This document shows, one piece after another, positions 1 through 8,327 of a stretch of DNA of 52,508 nt. The first letter of the stretch is position 1, and the number at the start of each line of letters is the position of its first letter. The stretch lies in the NCBI GenBank assembly GCA_013696105.1, contig JACCZE010000098.1, forward strand, positions 1 through 52,508, written 5' to 3'. Made by a program: the position numbers and the translations under genes. Below the pieces are notes generated by a model. It was given only the letters and a program-made list of their open reading frames with translations, was not told the DNA's origin and searched no databases. Origin of the DNA: Planctomycetota bacterium (lineage in GTDB: Bacteria; Planctomycetota; UBA11346).

Positions 1-3
1 GTC

Positions 4-126
4 TGAGGGGGCGTCTGTCCCCTCATGTAGAAAGTTGAGATCACGAAAACCCGGAAAATAGCGGCCGCATGTCGCGCCGGGGTTTCGTGATCGCTACCAG
101 GCTGCGTTTTTCCGCAGCCTGGTAGC
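4..126. other. Three consecutive inverted repeats downstream of the GH2 gene
   Basis: Three hairpins follow one another. The first has a 7-bp stem (TGAGGGG at 4-10 with CCCCTCA at 19-25). The second has a 16-bp stem with one mismatch (39-54 with 77-92) enclosing GCGGCCGC. The third has a perfect 14-bp stem (GCTACCAGGCTGCG at 93-106 with 113-126) and a T-rich loop. They lie past the 3' end of the minus-strand glycosidase gene. No long U tract follows the stems, so they may be a terminator, an mRNA-stabilising structure or a REP-like repeat. The window begins just to the left, so the neighbouring gene is unknown. Confidence 0.6.
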
Positions 127-155
127 GCTCGATGGTCACTCGCGCCTGAGTGCCA

Positions 156-2885
156 TCATCCGGGTCGCGGACCCTCCACGAGATGTGCGAACAACCGTTC
201 AGCGACGGGATCGTGCGTGGTCGCATCGGTCGGATCGAGACGGCTGACGAGCGGGATCTGGCAGGCGTAGGCGTCGCCCCGGCCGGCGCTGCGATGGGCG
301 AGCGCCCAATCCGGACTTTCGACTCCGCGCGTGTAGGCGACGATCAGCGGCTTCCACGGTGACTCCCCCGAGGTCGACGCTGCCACTGCGACGCCTGGCG
401 ATGACGCCACCACATGGTCGGGCTGTCCGGTGCCGATCGCGGTGCGCGCGAGCGCCGTGATCGCGGCCGGCGGTGCGATGCGCACGCGCAGCCCGACGCC
501 GTCCTCGCCCGTGAGTCGACGGTAGTCCTGCCAGGTCCCGATGCGCTCGGACGACCCGGGCAGCGGGTGCAGCGGCTCCACCGCGACCTGCAGCGACGAC
601 GATTCGAGTCCCGCGACCACGAGACCCGCCATGATCTGCGTGTTCCAGGCCCGCTGCTCGAGCACGATGAGTCGCGTGCCCGATTCGATGCGGCGCGCGA
701 GGCCGAAGCCATGCACGCGCATGCGCGCATCGACCAGCATGCCCTCGCCGACCACCACCGCGTGCGGCGGCTCGTCGCCGTACGGCAGCACCAGACGGTG
801 TCCGCGCGCGCGCAGCCACGCGGCGATCCGCCCATCCTGTTCGATCACGCCGATCGCGAGCGATCGCGTCTCGGGAAGCGGCGCGTACAGCCGCAGCGGA
901 CGGTGGCTCACCACTGCCGCGCGGCTATCGCGCCGCGGCAGCAGGGCGACGATGGCGTAGTCGCCGGCTTGAGCGGGGAGCCGCAAGCGCACCGTCGTAC
1001 GCACTGCTCCCCAAGGTTCGCACGCCACCTCGATCCGCGCGTGCGTCACCGCTCGGACCGTCGCCAGGTCACCGTTCCAAGCGAATCCGGGATCGCCGGC
1101 GACCACCGCCACATCGATGGTCACTGACCCGGCGGCGTCCGCGGCATCGCTCATCAACCAGATCGGCACGTCGATCTCGACGCCCGCGCGCGCATGCCGC
1201 CAACGCCAATCGATGCTGACCGCGAGAGGGGCGTAGGCGTTGCGCAGCGCATGCCACGCCGGCTCGACGTCCACGACGTTTCCGGTCTGATAGGCTTTGG
1301 CGACGGGATAGTTGAACGGCATCACCATGTCGAAGCGGTTCCGACGCAGGGCCTCCGACTGCTCGAGCGCGATGCGCGCCGCGTCCTGCAGCAGCTCGTC
1401 CGCGGTGGGCGTGCGTTCGCCGTACCAGACCGGGCCGCCCTGGTACTGGGCGAATTCCGAATTGCCGACCGGGCGGACTCCGCGGAAAGCCGTGGCGAGG
1501 GCCTCGGCGCCGCGTTCGAAATCACCCGCAGTGCCGTACCAGTTGCCCGAGAAGCTGTGCTGGTCGGCGAAGTCGGGGGTGATGTCGCCGGAGAACAGCA
1601 CCGGCCGGGTCGGGTCCTGCCCCTTCACGAAGGGGAACAGGTGCTGACGTTCCCAATCGCCGAAGCCGTTGCCCTCGTTGGAGGGCGTCCAAGCGATGAT
1701 GCACGGATGGTTGGCGCGCGCGGCGATCAGCGCTGCGATCTCGCGCCGCAGGTTCGTCCAGAACTCCTCGCGCTCATAGGGGCTCTCGAGCGACCACATC
1801 GGCAGACGCTGGACGTCGGGGAAGTTGGGCATCTCGCAGAACACCAGCATCCCGGTGCGATCGCAGGTCTCGAGCCACGCACCATAGATCGGATCCATGT
1901 GCGGCTGGCAGACGTTCGCGTTCATGCCCCTCAACCAGGTGCCGGCGTAGGCCGTAACCAACGCGCCGTCCGCCACCAGAGCCGGATCGCGGATGCGGAA
2001 CATGGTCGACGCGCCGAACAGACGCGTGCGCTTGCCATCGATGCACACGTGCCCGTGCGAGATGGCGATGACGCGCAGACCGAATTCTGTCTCGAGCGCA
2101 TGCGCGACGCCGCTGTCGTCGACCAGCCAGGCGACCACGCGCAGGAGATCCGGATCCTCGGGAGACCAGCGCGGGGCGCCGGGAAGCTCGAGTTCGACCA
2201 CCTCCTTCAGGGTCTGACCGGCAGCGATGGCCAGTGGGCGGGCTGGCATGCGCGCGAAGATCCTCCGTCCGTCCTCGGAGGTCACCGCTGCATACAGCAT
2301 GCAGTTCAACTGCTCTCCGCCGACGATCTCGATCGCCAGGTCGCACGACGCGTCTGGGTGCGGAGTCGCACGGATCGCGGCGATGCGCGCACCACGGTAG
2401 CGATAGAGCCGTACCCGACCGGGCAGGCCGCCGCTGGCGTCGTAGAACCAGTTCGCCGCGCTGCAGGGAATGGTCGGATCACCGGTGTCGAATCGCGGCA
2501 GCGACGGCCAGCCGCGCGCGGTGATGGCGATCGCATGCTCGCCCGGAGCCATCGCGCCCAGCTCGACGGTGACCGGCGCGAATCCGAGATCATGAGTGCC
2601 GACGACGCGCTCGTCGCAGCGCACCTCGCCGCCCCAGCGGATGGACTCGCAGGAGAGCGTCGCCCGTGTCGCTCCCGCGTTGGTGATCGTGCGCGTGAAC
2701 GTGCCGCTACGCCAGGCCTTGGCCGCGGCCTGGTCGCGCGCCTGCGGGGACGTCCTCCAGGTGCACGGCACCGTGACGTCCTGCGCGGGACCACCGTCAG
2801 GAGCGGTGAACCGCCACGCTCCGTCGAGCGCTTCGCACCATGCTGATGCGTCTGGGATGTCGGCAGCCGCTGGGGTAGTCGCCAT
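156..2885 (-). CDS. Glycoside hydrolase family 2 protein (beta-galactosidase/glucuronidase-like)
   Basis: The product has 909 residues with family 2 architecture: an N-terminal jelly-roll sugar-binding region (about 1-165), an Ig-like domain (about 180-275), a TIM barrel (about 275-600) and C-terminal beta domains. IIAWTPSNEG contains the likely acid/base Glu404, and VGNSEF contains the likely nucleophile Glu477. Both spacing and context fit a retaining exo-glycosidase acting on a beta-linked sugar; the exact substrate cannot be read. No signal peptide is visible, so it is probably cytoplasmic. The ATG at 2885 lies 41 bp after the manC stop on the same strand, suggesting co-transcription. A strong Shine-Dalgarno sequence is not apparent. 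The long plus-strand ORF opposite (1194-2846) is a shadow. Confidence 0.85.
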   Translation of the reverse strand: MATTPAAADIPDASAWCEALDGAWRFTAPDGGPAQDVTVPCTWRTSPQARDQAAAKAWRSGTFTRTITNAGATRATLSCESIRWGGEVRCDERVVGTHDLGFAPVTVELGAMAPGEHAIAITARGWPSLPRFDTGDPTIPCSAANWFYDASGGLPGRVRLYRYRGARIAAIRATPHPDASCDLAIEIVGGEQLNCMLYAAVTSEDGRRIFARMPARPLAIAAGQTLKEVVELELPGAPRWSPEDPDLLRVVAWLVDDSGVAHALETEFGLRVIAISHGHVCIDGKRTRLFGASTMFRIRDPALVADGALVTAYAGTWLRGMNANVCQPHMDPIYGAWLETCDRTGMLVFCEMPNFPDVQRLPMWSLESPYEREEFWTNLRREIAALIAARANHPCIIAWTPSNEGNGFGDWERQHLFPFVKGQDPTRPVLFSGDITPDFADQHSFSGNWYGTAGDFERGAEALATAFRGVRPVGNSEFAQYQGGPVWYGERTPTADELLQDAARIALEQSEALRRNRFDMVMPFNYPVAKAYQTGNVVDVEPAWHALRNAYAPLAVSIDWRWRHARAGVEIDVPIWLMSDAADAAGSVTIDVAVVAGDPGFAWNGDLATVRAVTHARIEVACEPWGAVRTTVRLRLPAQAGDYAIVALLPRRDSRAAVVSHRPLRLYAPLPETRSLAIGVIEQDGRIAAWLRARGHRLVLPYGDEPPHAVVVGEGMLVDARMRVHGFGLARRIESGTRLIVLEQRAWNTQIMAGLVVAGLESSSLQVAVEPLHPLPGSSERIGTWQDYRRLTGEDGVGLRVRIAPPAAITALARTAIGTGQPDHVVASSPGVAVAASTSGESPWKPLIVAYTRGVESPDWALAHRSAGRGDAYACQIPLVSRLDPTDATTHDPVAERLFAHLVEGPRPG

Positions 2886-2926
2886 GGGCGGACGCTACCG
2901 TGCCGCCCGGCGAGTCCACGGGACGA

Positions 2927-4012
2927 TCACAGCAGATCGGTGCGGCCCTCGGACTTCAATCGCTCGACGGCTTGCTTCACCTGCTGGCTCTTGCCCTTGG
3001 GAACGATCAGGATGGCATCGTCGGTCACGATCACGCTCATGCGCTCGACGCCGATCGCCGCGATCACCTGCTTGGTCTGGGACATGAACAGGCTGTCCGC
3101 GCAATCGATGGCGAGGACATCGCCGCGCGCGATGACCTTCTTCTCGTCTCCGGGCAGGTGGTCGTAGAGCGAATCCCAGCTGCCCACATCATCCCAGGCG
3201 AAACGGCCGGTGACGACGCAGATGTCCTTCGCGTGCTCCATGAGCGCGAAATCGATGCTGATCTTCTTCAGCGGCTGATAGATCTCGGCGAGCGCACGAT
3301 CGAAGCCGGGGGTTCCCCACACCGCCGTCAATGGCCGCAGCGCATTGGTCAGCCAGCTGCAGTGCTTTCCCAATTCGGACAGCACGACATCCGATCGCCA
3401 GGTGAAGATACCGGCGTTCCAGCGGTAGCTGCCGTCGTCGAGGTACGCGCGCGCGGTCGCCTCGTCCGGCTTCTCGACGAAGCGCTCGACGCGGTCCACC
3501 ACCACCCCGTCCACATCGCTCATGCGGCTGCCGACCTTGATGTAGCCGTAGCCGGTCGCGGGGAACCGGGGAGAAATACCGTACGTGACCAACGATCCAG
3601 CACGGGCGACATCGATGCCGGCGCAGAGCGCTTGCTGGAAGTGGTCGAGCGGAGTGATGGTCTGGTCCGCCGGCAGCAGGATCATCGTCGCGCCGGGGGC
3701 CATGTGCTCGACCACCAACGCGGCGAGCGCCACGCACGCGGCGGTGTCGCGGCCGACCGGTTCGGCGATGATGTGATCGGGCTTCAGCATCGGCAGCTGA
3801 CGCCGGGTTTCGACGGCGAGCGCTGCGGTGGTGATCACCAGCACGCGTTCAGCAGGGATCAGCGGCTGCAGGCGCGCGACCGTGGCCTGGATCATCGTCG
3901 TCTCGCCGATGATACGCACGAGCTGCTTGGGGAAGGCGTTGCGGCTGACGGGCCAGAAGCGGGTGCCGGAACCACCGGCCATGATCACCGCGTAGACGGG
4001 GGCATCGGGCAT
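2927..4012 (-). CDS. manC: Mannose-1-phosphate guanylyltransferase (GDP-mannose pyrophosphorylase)
   Basis: This enzyme makes GDP-mannose from mannose-1-phosphate and GTP in the cytoplasm, feeding mannose, fucose or rhamnose units into surface glycans. The N-terminal nucleotide-binding signature GGSGTRFWPVSR, followed by FPKQ, and the later FVEKP are characteristic. At 361 residues it is the short form, without the C-terminal isomerase domain of bifunctional ManC/AlgA. I chose the ATG at 4012 (MPDAPVYAV) because the family starts just before the glycine-rich loop; the ORF track's GTG at 4045 adds an unconserved tail. The GH2 gene follows 41 bp downstream. The polysaccharide cluster at 28-37 kb is a plausible consumer of the product, which is inference. 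Confidence 0.9.
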   Translation of the reverse strand: MPDAPVYAVIMAGGSGTRFWPVSRNAFPKQLVRIIGETTMIQATVARLQPLIPAERVLVITTAALAVETRRQLPMLKPDHIIAEPVGRDTAACVALAALVVEHMAPGATMILLPADQTITPLDHFQQALCAGIDVARAGSLVTYGISPRFPATGYGYIKVGSRMSDVDGVVVDRVERFVEKPDEATARAYLDDGSYRWNAGIFTWRSDVVLSELGKHCSWLTNALRPLTAVWGTPGFDRALAEIYQPLKKISIDFALMEHAKDICVVTGRFAWDDVGSWDSLYDHLPGDEKKVIARGDVLAIDCADSLFMSQTKQVIAAIGVERMSVIVTDDAILIVPKGKSQQVKQAVERLKSEGRTDLL

Positions 4013-4053
4013 GGCGGAAGTGTGGACCGAAGCGGCCGAGGGCACAACACTGA

Positions 4054-4190
4054 ACGTGCTACGTGCTACGTGCTACGTGCTACGTGCTACGTGCTCCGTC
4101 CTCCGTCGACGGCATCGAGATCAGGCGCCGCTCCGGAGGCGCGACGGGCTGTCCGACGGAGGACGGAGCGCGCTGGACGCAGCAAGTGGC
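4054..4190 (+). repeat. Heptad-hairpin element, copy A
   Basis: The left tract is six exact ACGTGCT heptamers (4054-4095) followed by CCGTCCTCC. The core at 4105-4157 starts GTCGACGGCATCG and ends GGGCTGTCCGAC. The right arm GGAGGACGGAGC (4158-4169) is the exact reverse complement of the left arm GCTCCGTCCTCC (4093-4104), so the whole folds into a long hairpin. Read outwards from the core, both sides step in 7-bp units such as GGAGGAC, GGAGCAC and GTAGCAC. To the right the units decay (GGAGCGC, GCTGGAC, GCAGCAA) before copy B begins. The element lies in the 274-bp spacer between the DUF58 gene and manC, both on the minus strand. Confidence 0.85.
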
Positions 4191-4286
4191 GTGCCGTCCT
4201 CAGTCAACGGCATCGCACAGGCGCCGCCTCCCCAGGCGACGGGCTGTCGACGGAGCACGAAGGACGGAGGACGGAGCACGTGGTGC
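4191..4286 (+). repeat. Heptad-hairpin element, copy B
   Basis: This second copy is in the same orientation as copy A. Its core at 4203-4251 starts GTCAACGGCATCG and ends GGGCTGTCGAC, sharing GGCATCG, CAGGCGCCGC and CGACGGGCTGTC with copy A. On the right there are five consecutive heptads: GGAGCAC, GAAGGAC, GGAGGAC, GGAGCAC and GTGGTGC. The last base abuts the TAG stop codon of the DUF58 gene (4287-4289, minus strand). The left arm has a TGAGGAC unit and then decays. Copies A and B form a tandem pair like C and D at 52 kb. Confidence 0.8.
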
Positions 4287-5192
4287 CTATCGCTTATCCG
4301 CGTGCAGCGCGACGAGCAGCCGATTCAGCGGCAGGTGGGCGGGCTCCGCGGTCGTGCATTCGACCAGGGCGCATGCGCGGCTGCGCGCGGCCTTCTGCAG
4401 TTCGAGCCGATGCTTGGCGACCTCTTCGACGTAGGCCGCACGCAATGCGCGCGGCTCGGTCGCGATGGTGTCGGTCCCTTCGAGGTCCTCGAAACGGCTC
4501 ACGGTTGCGACGCCGAGATCGGTCTCGTCCGGATCGAGCACCCACACCAGGGCGCAGTCGTGGCCGCGCCGGCGGACCCGATCGATCGCGCTGGTGATCG
4601 CCTGCGGGTCGGCGATGAGATCGGAGATCAGGATCACCAATCCCTTGCGCACCGACGGGGCGAGCAGGTGCTCGAGCCCCTTGACCGCATCCGTGCCGCC
4701 CTTGGGCACATGCGCCTCGAGCGCGCGGCAGATGCGTTCGAGCTGCGACTGATGCGCGGGCTTGTATTCGACCGACGCCTGCTCGTCGAACAGGATGAGC
4801 CCAGCTCGGTCCTGCTGGCCGAGGACGAGATACGCCAGGGAAGCAGCCAGGATCGATGCGTAGCGGTACTTGGTCAGCCCGGCGCGTTCGCCCTGGTAGG
4901 ACATGCTCGCCGACCCGTCCACCGCCAGAGTGCATCCGAGGTCGGTTTCCGCCTCGTAGCGTTTGAGCACCAGGCGATCGCTGCGGCCGAGCACCTTCCA
5001 ATCGAGGTGGCGGATATCGTCCCCCGCAACGTACTGCCGATGGTCGGCGAAGTCGACCGAGTGGCCCTTGTGGGGGCTGCGGTGCGCACCCGTCTGCAGA
5101 CCCTCGACCACCAGCCGCGCGGCGACCTCCAGACTGTGCAACCGCGCGAGATCGGCGGGCCTGATCAGCGGCGAGGCGGTGGCGTGCAGCAT
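4287..5192 (-). CDS. DUF58 / von Willebrand A-like domain protein
   Basis: The product has about 301 residues. The family block around GHSVDFADHRQYVAGDDIRH is the DUF58 signature, followed by HLDWKVLGRSD and a metal-site motif DGSAS (DxSxS) of a vWA fold. In related genomes DUF58 proteins accompany a MoxR AAA+ ATPase and other vWA proteins in membrane-associated maturation systems; no MoxR gene is in this window. No membrane segment or signal peptide is evident. I prefer the ATG at 5192 over the upstream GTG at 5201; neither has a good ribosome binding site. The gene is divergent from the polyamine operon, with 116 bp between the two starts. Its exact role is unknown. Confidence 0.85.
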   Translation of the reverse strand: MLHATASPLIRPADLARLHSLEVAARLVVEGLQTGAHRSPHKGHSVDFADHRQYVAGDDIRHLDWKVLGRSDRLVLKRYEAETDLGCTLAVDGSASMSYQGERAGLTKYRYASILAASLAYLVLGQQDRAGLILFDEQASVEYKPAHQSQLERICRALEAHVPKGGTDAVKGLEHLLAPSVRKGLVILISDLIADPQAITSAIDRVRRRGHDCALVWVLDPDETDLGVATVSRFEDLEGTDTIATEPRALRAAYVEEVAKHRLELQKAARSRACALVECTTAEPAHLPLNRLLVALHADKR

Positions 5193-5308
5193 GGCGCCCA
5201 CGGTAGGCGCCGGGCCTGGGCGGCAACCGGCCGGCCCCGACCCCCTCCCCGTAGCGATTGCGACCGCCCAACCCGGTCCTACAACGTCGCTCCACTCCGA
5301 GGAATTCC

Positions 5309-6250
5309 ATGTCCCGCTACATCACCGAGCGTCTCAACCCGAACTTCGGCTACTTCTACAAGCTCGGCAAGAGCCTGCATCAGGGCCAGACCGAATGGCA
5401 GAAGATGGAAATCGCGGAATCCGAGGAGTTCGGCAACGTCCTGCTGCTCGACGGCGTCACGCAGGTGACCAGCAAGAACGAGTTCCTCTACCACGAGCCG
5501 ATGGTCCACCCGGCGTTGACCAGCCACCCCAACCCCAAGGACGTGCTGATCATCGGCGCGGGCGACGGCGGGATCCTGCGCGAGGTACTGAAGCACCCGG
5601 TCAAGAAGGCGGTGATGGCCGAACTCGACGGCGGCGTCGTCGACTTCTGCGACAAGCTCATGCCCGAGATCAATGCCGGCGCGTTCAAGGACAAGCGCTA
5701 CCGCCTCGAGGTCGGCGACGGCCGCAAGTTCGTCGAGACCACGAAGGAGAAGTTCGACGCGGTGATCATGGACATGACGGACCCGTTCGGGCCGTCGGTG
5801 ATGCTCTACACCAAGGAGTTCTTCCAGAAGGTGAAGAAGACCTTCAAGGACAAGCGCGCGATCTTCGTGATGCATACCGAGAGCCCGGTCGCACGCCCCA
5901 ACACCTTCATGCAGTGCAACCGCACGCTGTCCGAGGTGTTCAAGTTCCGCCGCACCTTCTACCTGTACATCCACATGTACGCGGTGCTGTGGTCGATCAC
6001 CGTCTGCAGCGACGGCACCGACGTCGCCGACCTGTCGGTCAAGAAGCTCGCGAAGCGCCTGCAGAAGCGCAAGATCAAGGGCCTCCAGGCGTACACCCCC
6101 GAAACCCATCATTCGATGCTCGGCGAGTTCCCCTTCATCGGCAAGCTGCTCAAGGACATGAAGAAGGTGCCGGTCATCACCGACGCCAACCCCAAGGTCC
6201 TCGACGACATCGACATCAACCGCGGCTCCGTCGAGCTGCGCGAGGTCTGA
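5309..6250 (+). CDS. speE: Polyamine aminopropyltransferase (spermidine synthase family), paralogue 1
   Basis: This enzyme transfers an aminopropyl group from decarboxylated S-adenosylmethionine to a diamine. It has 313 residues. Visible motifs are the N-terminal LLLDGVTQ hairpin, the nucleotide-binding IIGAGDGG, a downstream AELDGGVVDFC, and the catalytic-loop MDMTDPFGP, which keeps the canonical Asp and the DPxGP gate. The start at 5309 is set by GAGGAATTCC just upstream and by family alignment; the ORF track's start is 17 codons too early. It heads a plus-strand operon with a decarboxylase and a second aminopropyltransferase. C-terminal KKLAKRLQKRKIKG is unusually basic. Which amine it uses cannot be told from sequence alone. 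Confidence 0.88.
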   Translation: MSRYITERLNPNFGYFYKLGKSLHQGQTEWQKMEIAESEEFGNVLLLDGVTQVTSKNEFLYHEPMVHPALTSHPNPKDVLIIGAGDGGILREVLKHPVKKAVMAELDGGVVDFCDKLMPEINAGAFKDKRYRLEVGDGRKFVETTKEKFDAVIMDMTDPFGPSVMLYTKEFFQKVKKTFKDKRAIFVMHTESPVARPNTFMQCNRTLSEVFKFRRTFYLYIHMYAVLWSITVCSDGTDVADLSVKKLAKRLQKRKIKGLQAYTPETHHSMLGEFPFIGKLLKDMKKVPVITDANPKVLDDIDINRGSVELREV

Positions 6251-6261
6251 TGCTTCCGCCT

Positions 6262-6296
6262 GTCCGACGTAGGACAGCGGACGGAGGACGGAGGAC
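6262..6296 (+). repeat. Heptad tract (half element) before the decarboxylase gene
   Basis: Exactly five 7-bp units are visible: GTCCGAC, GTAGGAC, AGCGGAC, GGAGGAC and GGAGGAC, then GTTTTC. This matches the right half of the larger hairpin elements, with no left arm. CTGTCC and GGACAG within it can pair around GACGTA. The tract starts 11 nt after the speE stop codon. The final GGAGG lies about 11 nt before the ATG at 6306 and may serve as the Shine-Dalgarno sequence of the decarboxylase. Confidence 0.75.
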
Positions 6297-6305
6297 GTTT
6301 TCTCG

Positions 6306-7439
6306 ATGACCCAGCCCCTGCTGCCCGACCCCGCCCGCATCCGCGCGCTCGCCGCGGAGCATGGCACGCCACTGCTGCTGCTGTCGACGCAGGTCATCCG
6401 GCAGCAGTACCGCATCCTGTCGCAGGCCCTGCCGGGCGTGCAGCTGCACTACGCGCTGAAGCCCCTGCCGCGGGCCGAGGTCGTGGCCGCGCTCAAGGAC
6501 GAGGGCGCGTACTTCGACCTCGCGTCCAATGGCGAGGTCGACGTCGTGCGCTCGGTGGGCATCGACGCGACGCGCTGCATCCAATCGCACCCGATCAAGC
6601 GCGACGAGGACATCCGCTACACCCTCGCCTACGGCACGCGCACCTTCGTCTTCGACAATCCCTACGAGTTGCCGAAGTTCCTGCCCTACAAGGATCAGGT
6701 CGAGCTGCTCATGCGCCTGAGCTTCCGCAACAAGGAAGCCCAGTGCGACCTGTCGGCGAAGTTCGGCGTGCAGCCGTCGGACGCGCACGAACTGCTGCGC
6801 AAGGCCATCGGCATGGGCCTGAAGGTGCGGGGCCTGAGCTTCCACGTCGGCAGCCAGATGCTCAACGCCTTCAAGTTCATCGAGGCGATCGGCTTCTGCC
6901 GCCAGCTCTTCAACCTCGCGGCGCTCGACGGCGTGCGCCTGGACACCCTGGATATCGGCGGCGGGTACCCGGTGCCATACATCGAACCGGTGATGCCGAT
7001 CACCTACTACTGCCACCCGATCGCGGCCGAGCTCGAACGCCAGTTCCCCGGAGTACGCCTCATCGCCGAGCCGGGCCGCTTCGTCGCCGCCCCGTCGATG
7101 ACGCTGGTATCATCGGTCATGGGCAAGGCCGAGCGCCAGGGCCTGATGTGGTACTACCTCGACGATGGGCTGTACGGCAGCTACTCGGGCAAGCTGTACG
7201 ACCACTGCGACTACCAGTTCATGCCGCTGTCCAAGCTCGAGGGCAAAGCCGGACCGGACCGTCTCAGCGTGGTCGCCGGCCCCACCTGCGATTCGATCGA
7301 CGTGGTCTACGACAACATCCTGCTGCCCGAGATGGAGTGCAACGACCTGGTGGTCAGCCCCATGATGGGCGCGTACACCTGGGCCTCGGCCACCGACTTC
7401 AACTTCTTCCCCAAGGCCAAGATCGTCGTCATCGATTGA
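6306..7439 (+). CDS. Ornithine/lysine decarboxylase, fold-type III PLP enzyme
   Basis: The 377-residue protein is of the alanine-racemase-fold Orn/Lys/DAP decarboxylase family. Lys52 in HYALKPLP should bind PLP. HVGSQ (about 180-184), GGGYP (218-222) and AEPGR (254-258) are family blocks, and GPTCDSID carries the catalytic Cys328 and the diamine-recognising Asp332, the latter typical of ornithine/lysine rather than diaminopimelate decarboxylases. The product would be putrescine and/or cadaverine. Its position between two aminopropyltransferase genes supports a dedicated polyamine operon. The gene starts shortly after a heptad repeat that seems to supply its ribosome binding site. The Orn versus Lys preference cannot be decided by eye. 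Confidence 0.9.
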   Translation: MTQPLLPDPARIRALAAEHGTPLLLLSTQVIRQQYRILSQALPGVQLHYALKPLPRAEVVAALKDEGAYFDLASNGEVDVVRSVGIDATRCIQSHPIKRDEDIRYTLAYGTRTFVFDNPYELPKFLPYKDQVELLMRLSFRNKEAQCDLSAKFGVQPSDAHELLRKAIGMGLKVRGLSFHVGSQMLNAFKFIEAIGFCRQLFNLAALDGVRLDTLDIGGGYPVPYIEPVMPITYYCHPIAAELERQFPGVRLIAEPGRFVAAPSMTLVSSVMGKAERQGLMWYYLDDGLYGSYSGKLYDHCDYQFMPLSKLEGKAGPDRLSVVAGPTCDSIDVVYDNILLPEMECNDLVVSPMMGAYTWASATDFNFFPKAKIVVID

Positions 7440-7463
7440 TCAGCCGCGACTGCAGGACGACCC

Positions 7464-8315
7464 ATGGCGACTGAGAACCTGAACCTCTGGCTCGAGGATC
7501 TGTATGGCGATCAGGCGGGCATCCGCCTGCGTCTGCGCGAGTGCCTCTACAGCGCGACCTCGCCGTTCCAGCGCATCGCGGTCTACGACAGCGTCGCCTT
7601 CGGCAAGGTGCTGACCCTCGGCGGCGCGATCGCGCTCACCGACTTCGACGAGGCGCTGTATTCCGAGTGCCTGGTGCATCCGGCGCTCAGCGTGGTGCCC
7701 ACGGCCAAGCGCGTGCTGATCCTGGGCGGCGGCGACGGCGGCGTCGCGCGCGAGGTTCTGCGCTATCCCGGCGTCGAGCGGGTCACCGTGGTCGAGATCG
7801 ACCGCCAGGTCGTCGATGTCTGCAAGCAGTACTTCCCGCGCGCCGCGGATGCGCTGGGCGACAAGCGCGTCGAGCTGGTGATCGACGATGCGCACCGGTT
7901 CCTGCGCGACGCCACCACCGCCTACGACGTGGTGATCGTCGACGCCTGCGAGCTGACCAGCACCGCGAGCGACGCCTTCCACGCCGTGGGTTTCGCGGAT
8001 CTGGTCTTCAAGCGCCTCGCCGACGGCGGGGTGCTCGTCGCCCCCCTCGGCTGTCCGACCTTCGATGCGGACCACTGCCGTGGCACGCTGCGCAAGCTGG
8101 GCGAGAAGTTCGCGCATCCGCACGTCTACCTGATGACCATCCCGAGCTTCCCCGGCGGCCAGTGGGCCGTGGCGTGGTGCAGCACCAAGCAGCCGCCCAC
8201 CGCGGTCGCGACCACCGCCATCGGCGGGGATCTGCGCTGCTGGCATCCCGGGCTGCAGGCCGGCATGTTCGCGCTGCCGCGCAACGTGCAGTCGCAGCTC
8301 GGTCTCAGCCGCTGA
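7464..8315 (+). CDS. Polyamine aminopropyltransferase, paralogue 2 (divergent gate loop)
   Basis: This is a second SpeE-family protein of 283 residues. It has the nucleotide site ILGGGDGGVAREV, VVEIDRQVVDVC, the substrate-site LTDFDEALYSECLVHP, and a catalytic-loop Asp in IVDACEL. Where canonical enzymes read D-x-T-D-P-x-G-P, this one has ELTSTAS, so the loop that closes over the amine differs. It probably accepts a different amine from paralogue 1, for example a longer polyamine or cadaverine derivative; that is inference. It follows the decarboxylase by 24 bp and is the last gene of the operon, meeting the LemA remnant tail to tail. Confidence 0.85.
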   Translation: MATENLNLWLEDLYGDQAGIRLRLRECLYSATSPFQRIAVYDSVAFGKVLTLGGAIALTDFDEALYSECLVHPALSVVPTAKRVLILGGGDGGVAREVLRYPGVERVTVVEIDRQVVDVCKQYFPRAADALGDKRVELVIDDAHRFLRDATTAYDVVIVDACELTSTASDAFHAVGFADLVFKRLADGGVLVAPLGCPTFDADHCRGTLRKLGEKFAHPHVYLMTIPSFPGGQWAVAWCSTKQPPTAVATTAIGGDLRCWHPGLQAGMFALPRNVQSQLGLSR

Positions 8316-8327
8316 GCGGACCCGGGG

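Noticed and set aside
1194-2846. 550-residue plus-strand ORF opposite the GH2 gene
   Set aside because: High-GC shadow ORF: Arg/Ala/Gly-rich, no motifs, fully antisense to a gene with clear catalytic residues.
4054-4286. CRISPR array
   Set aside because: Repeats are 7 bp and contiguous, with no spacers of 25-40 bp and no cas genes.
2900-5468. Long plus-strand ORFs (2900-4597 and 4011-5468)
   Set aside because: Antisense to manC and the DUF58 gene, running through the heptad repeats; composition is shadow-like.
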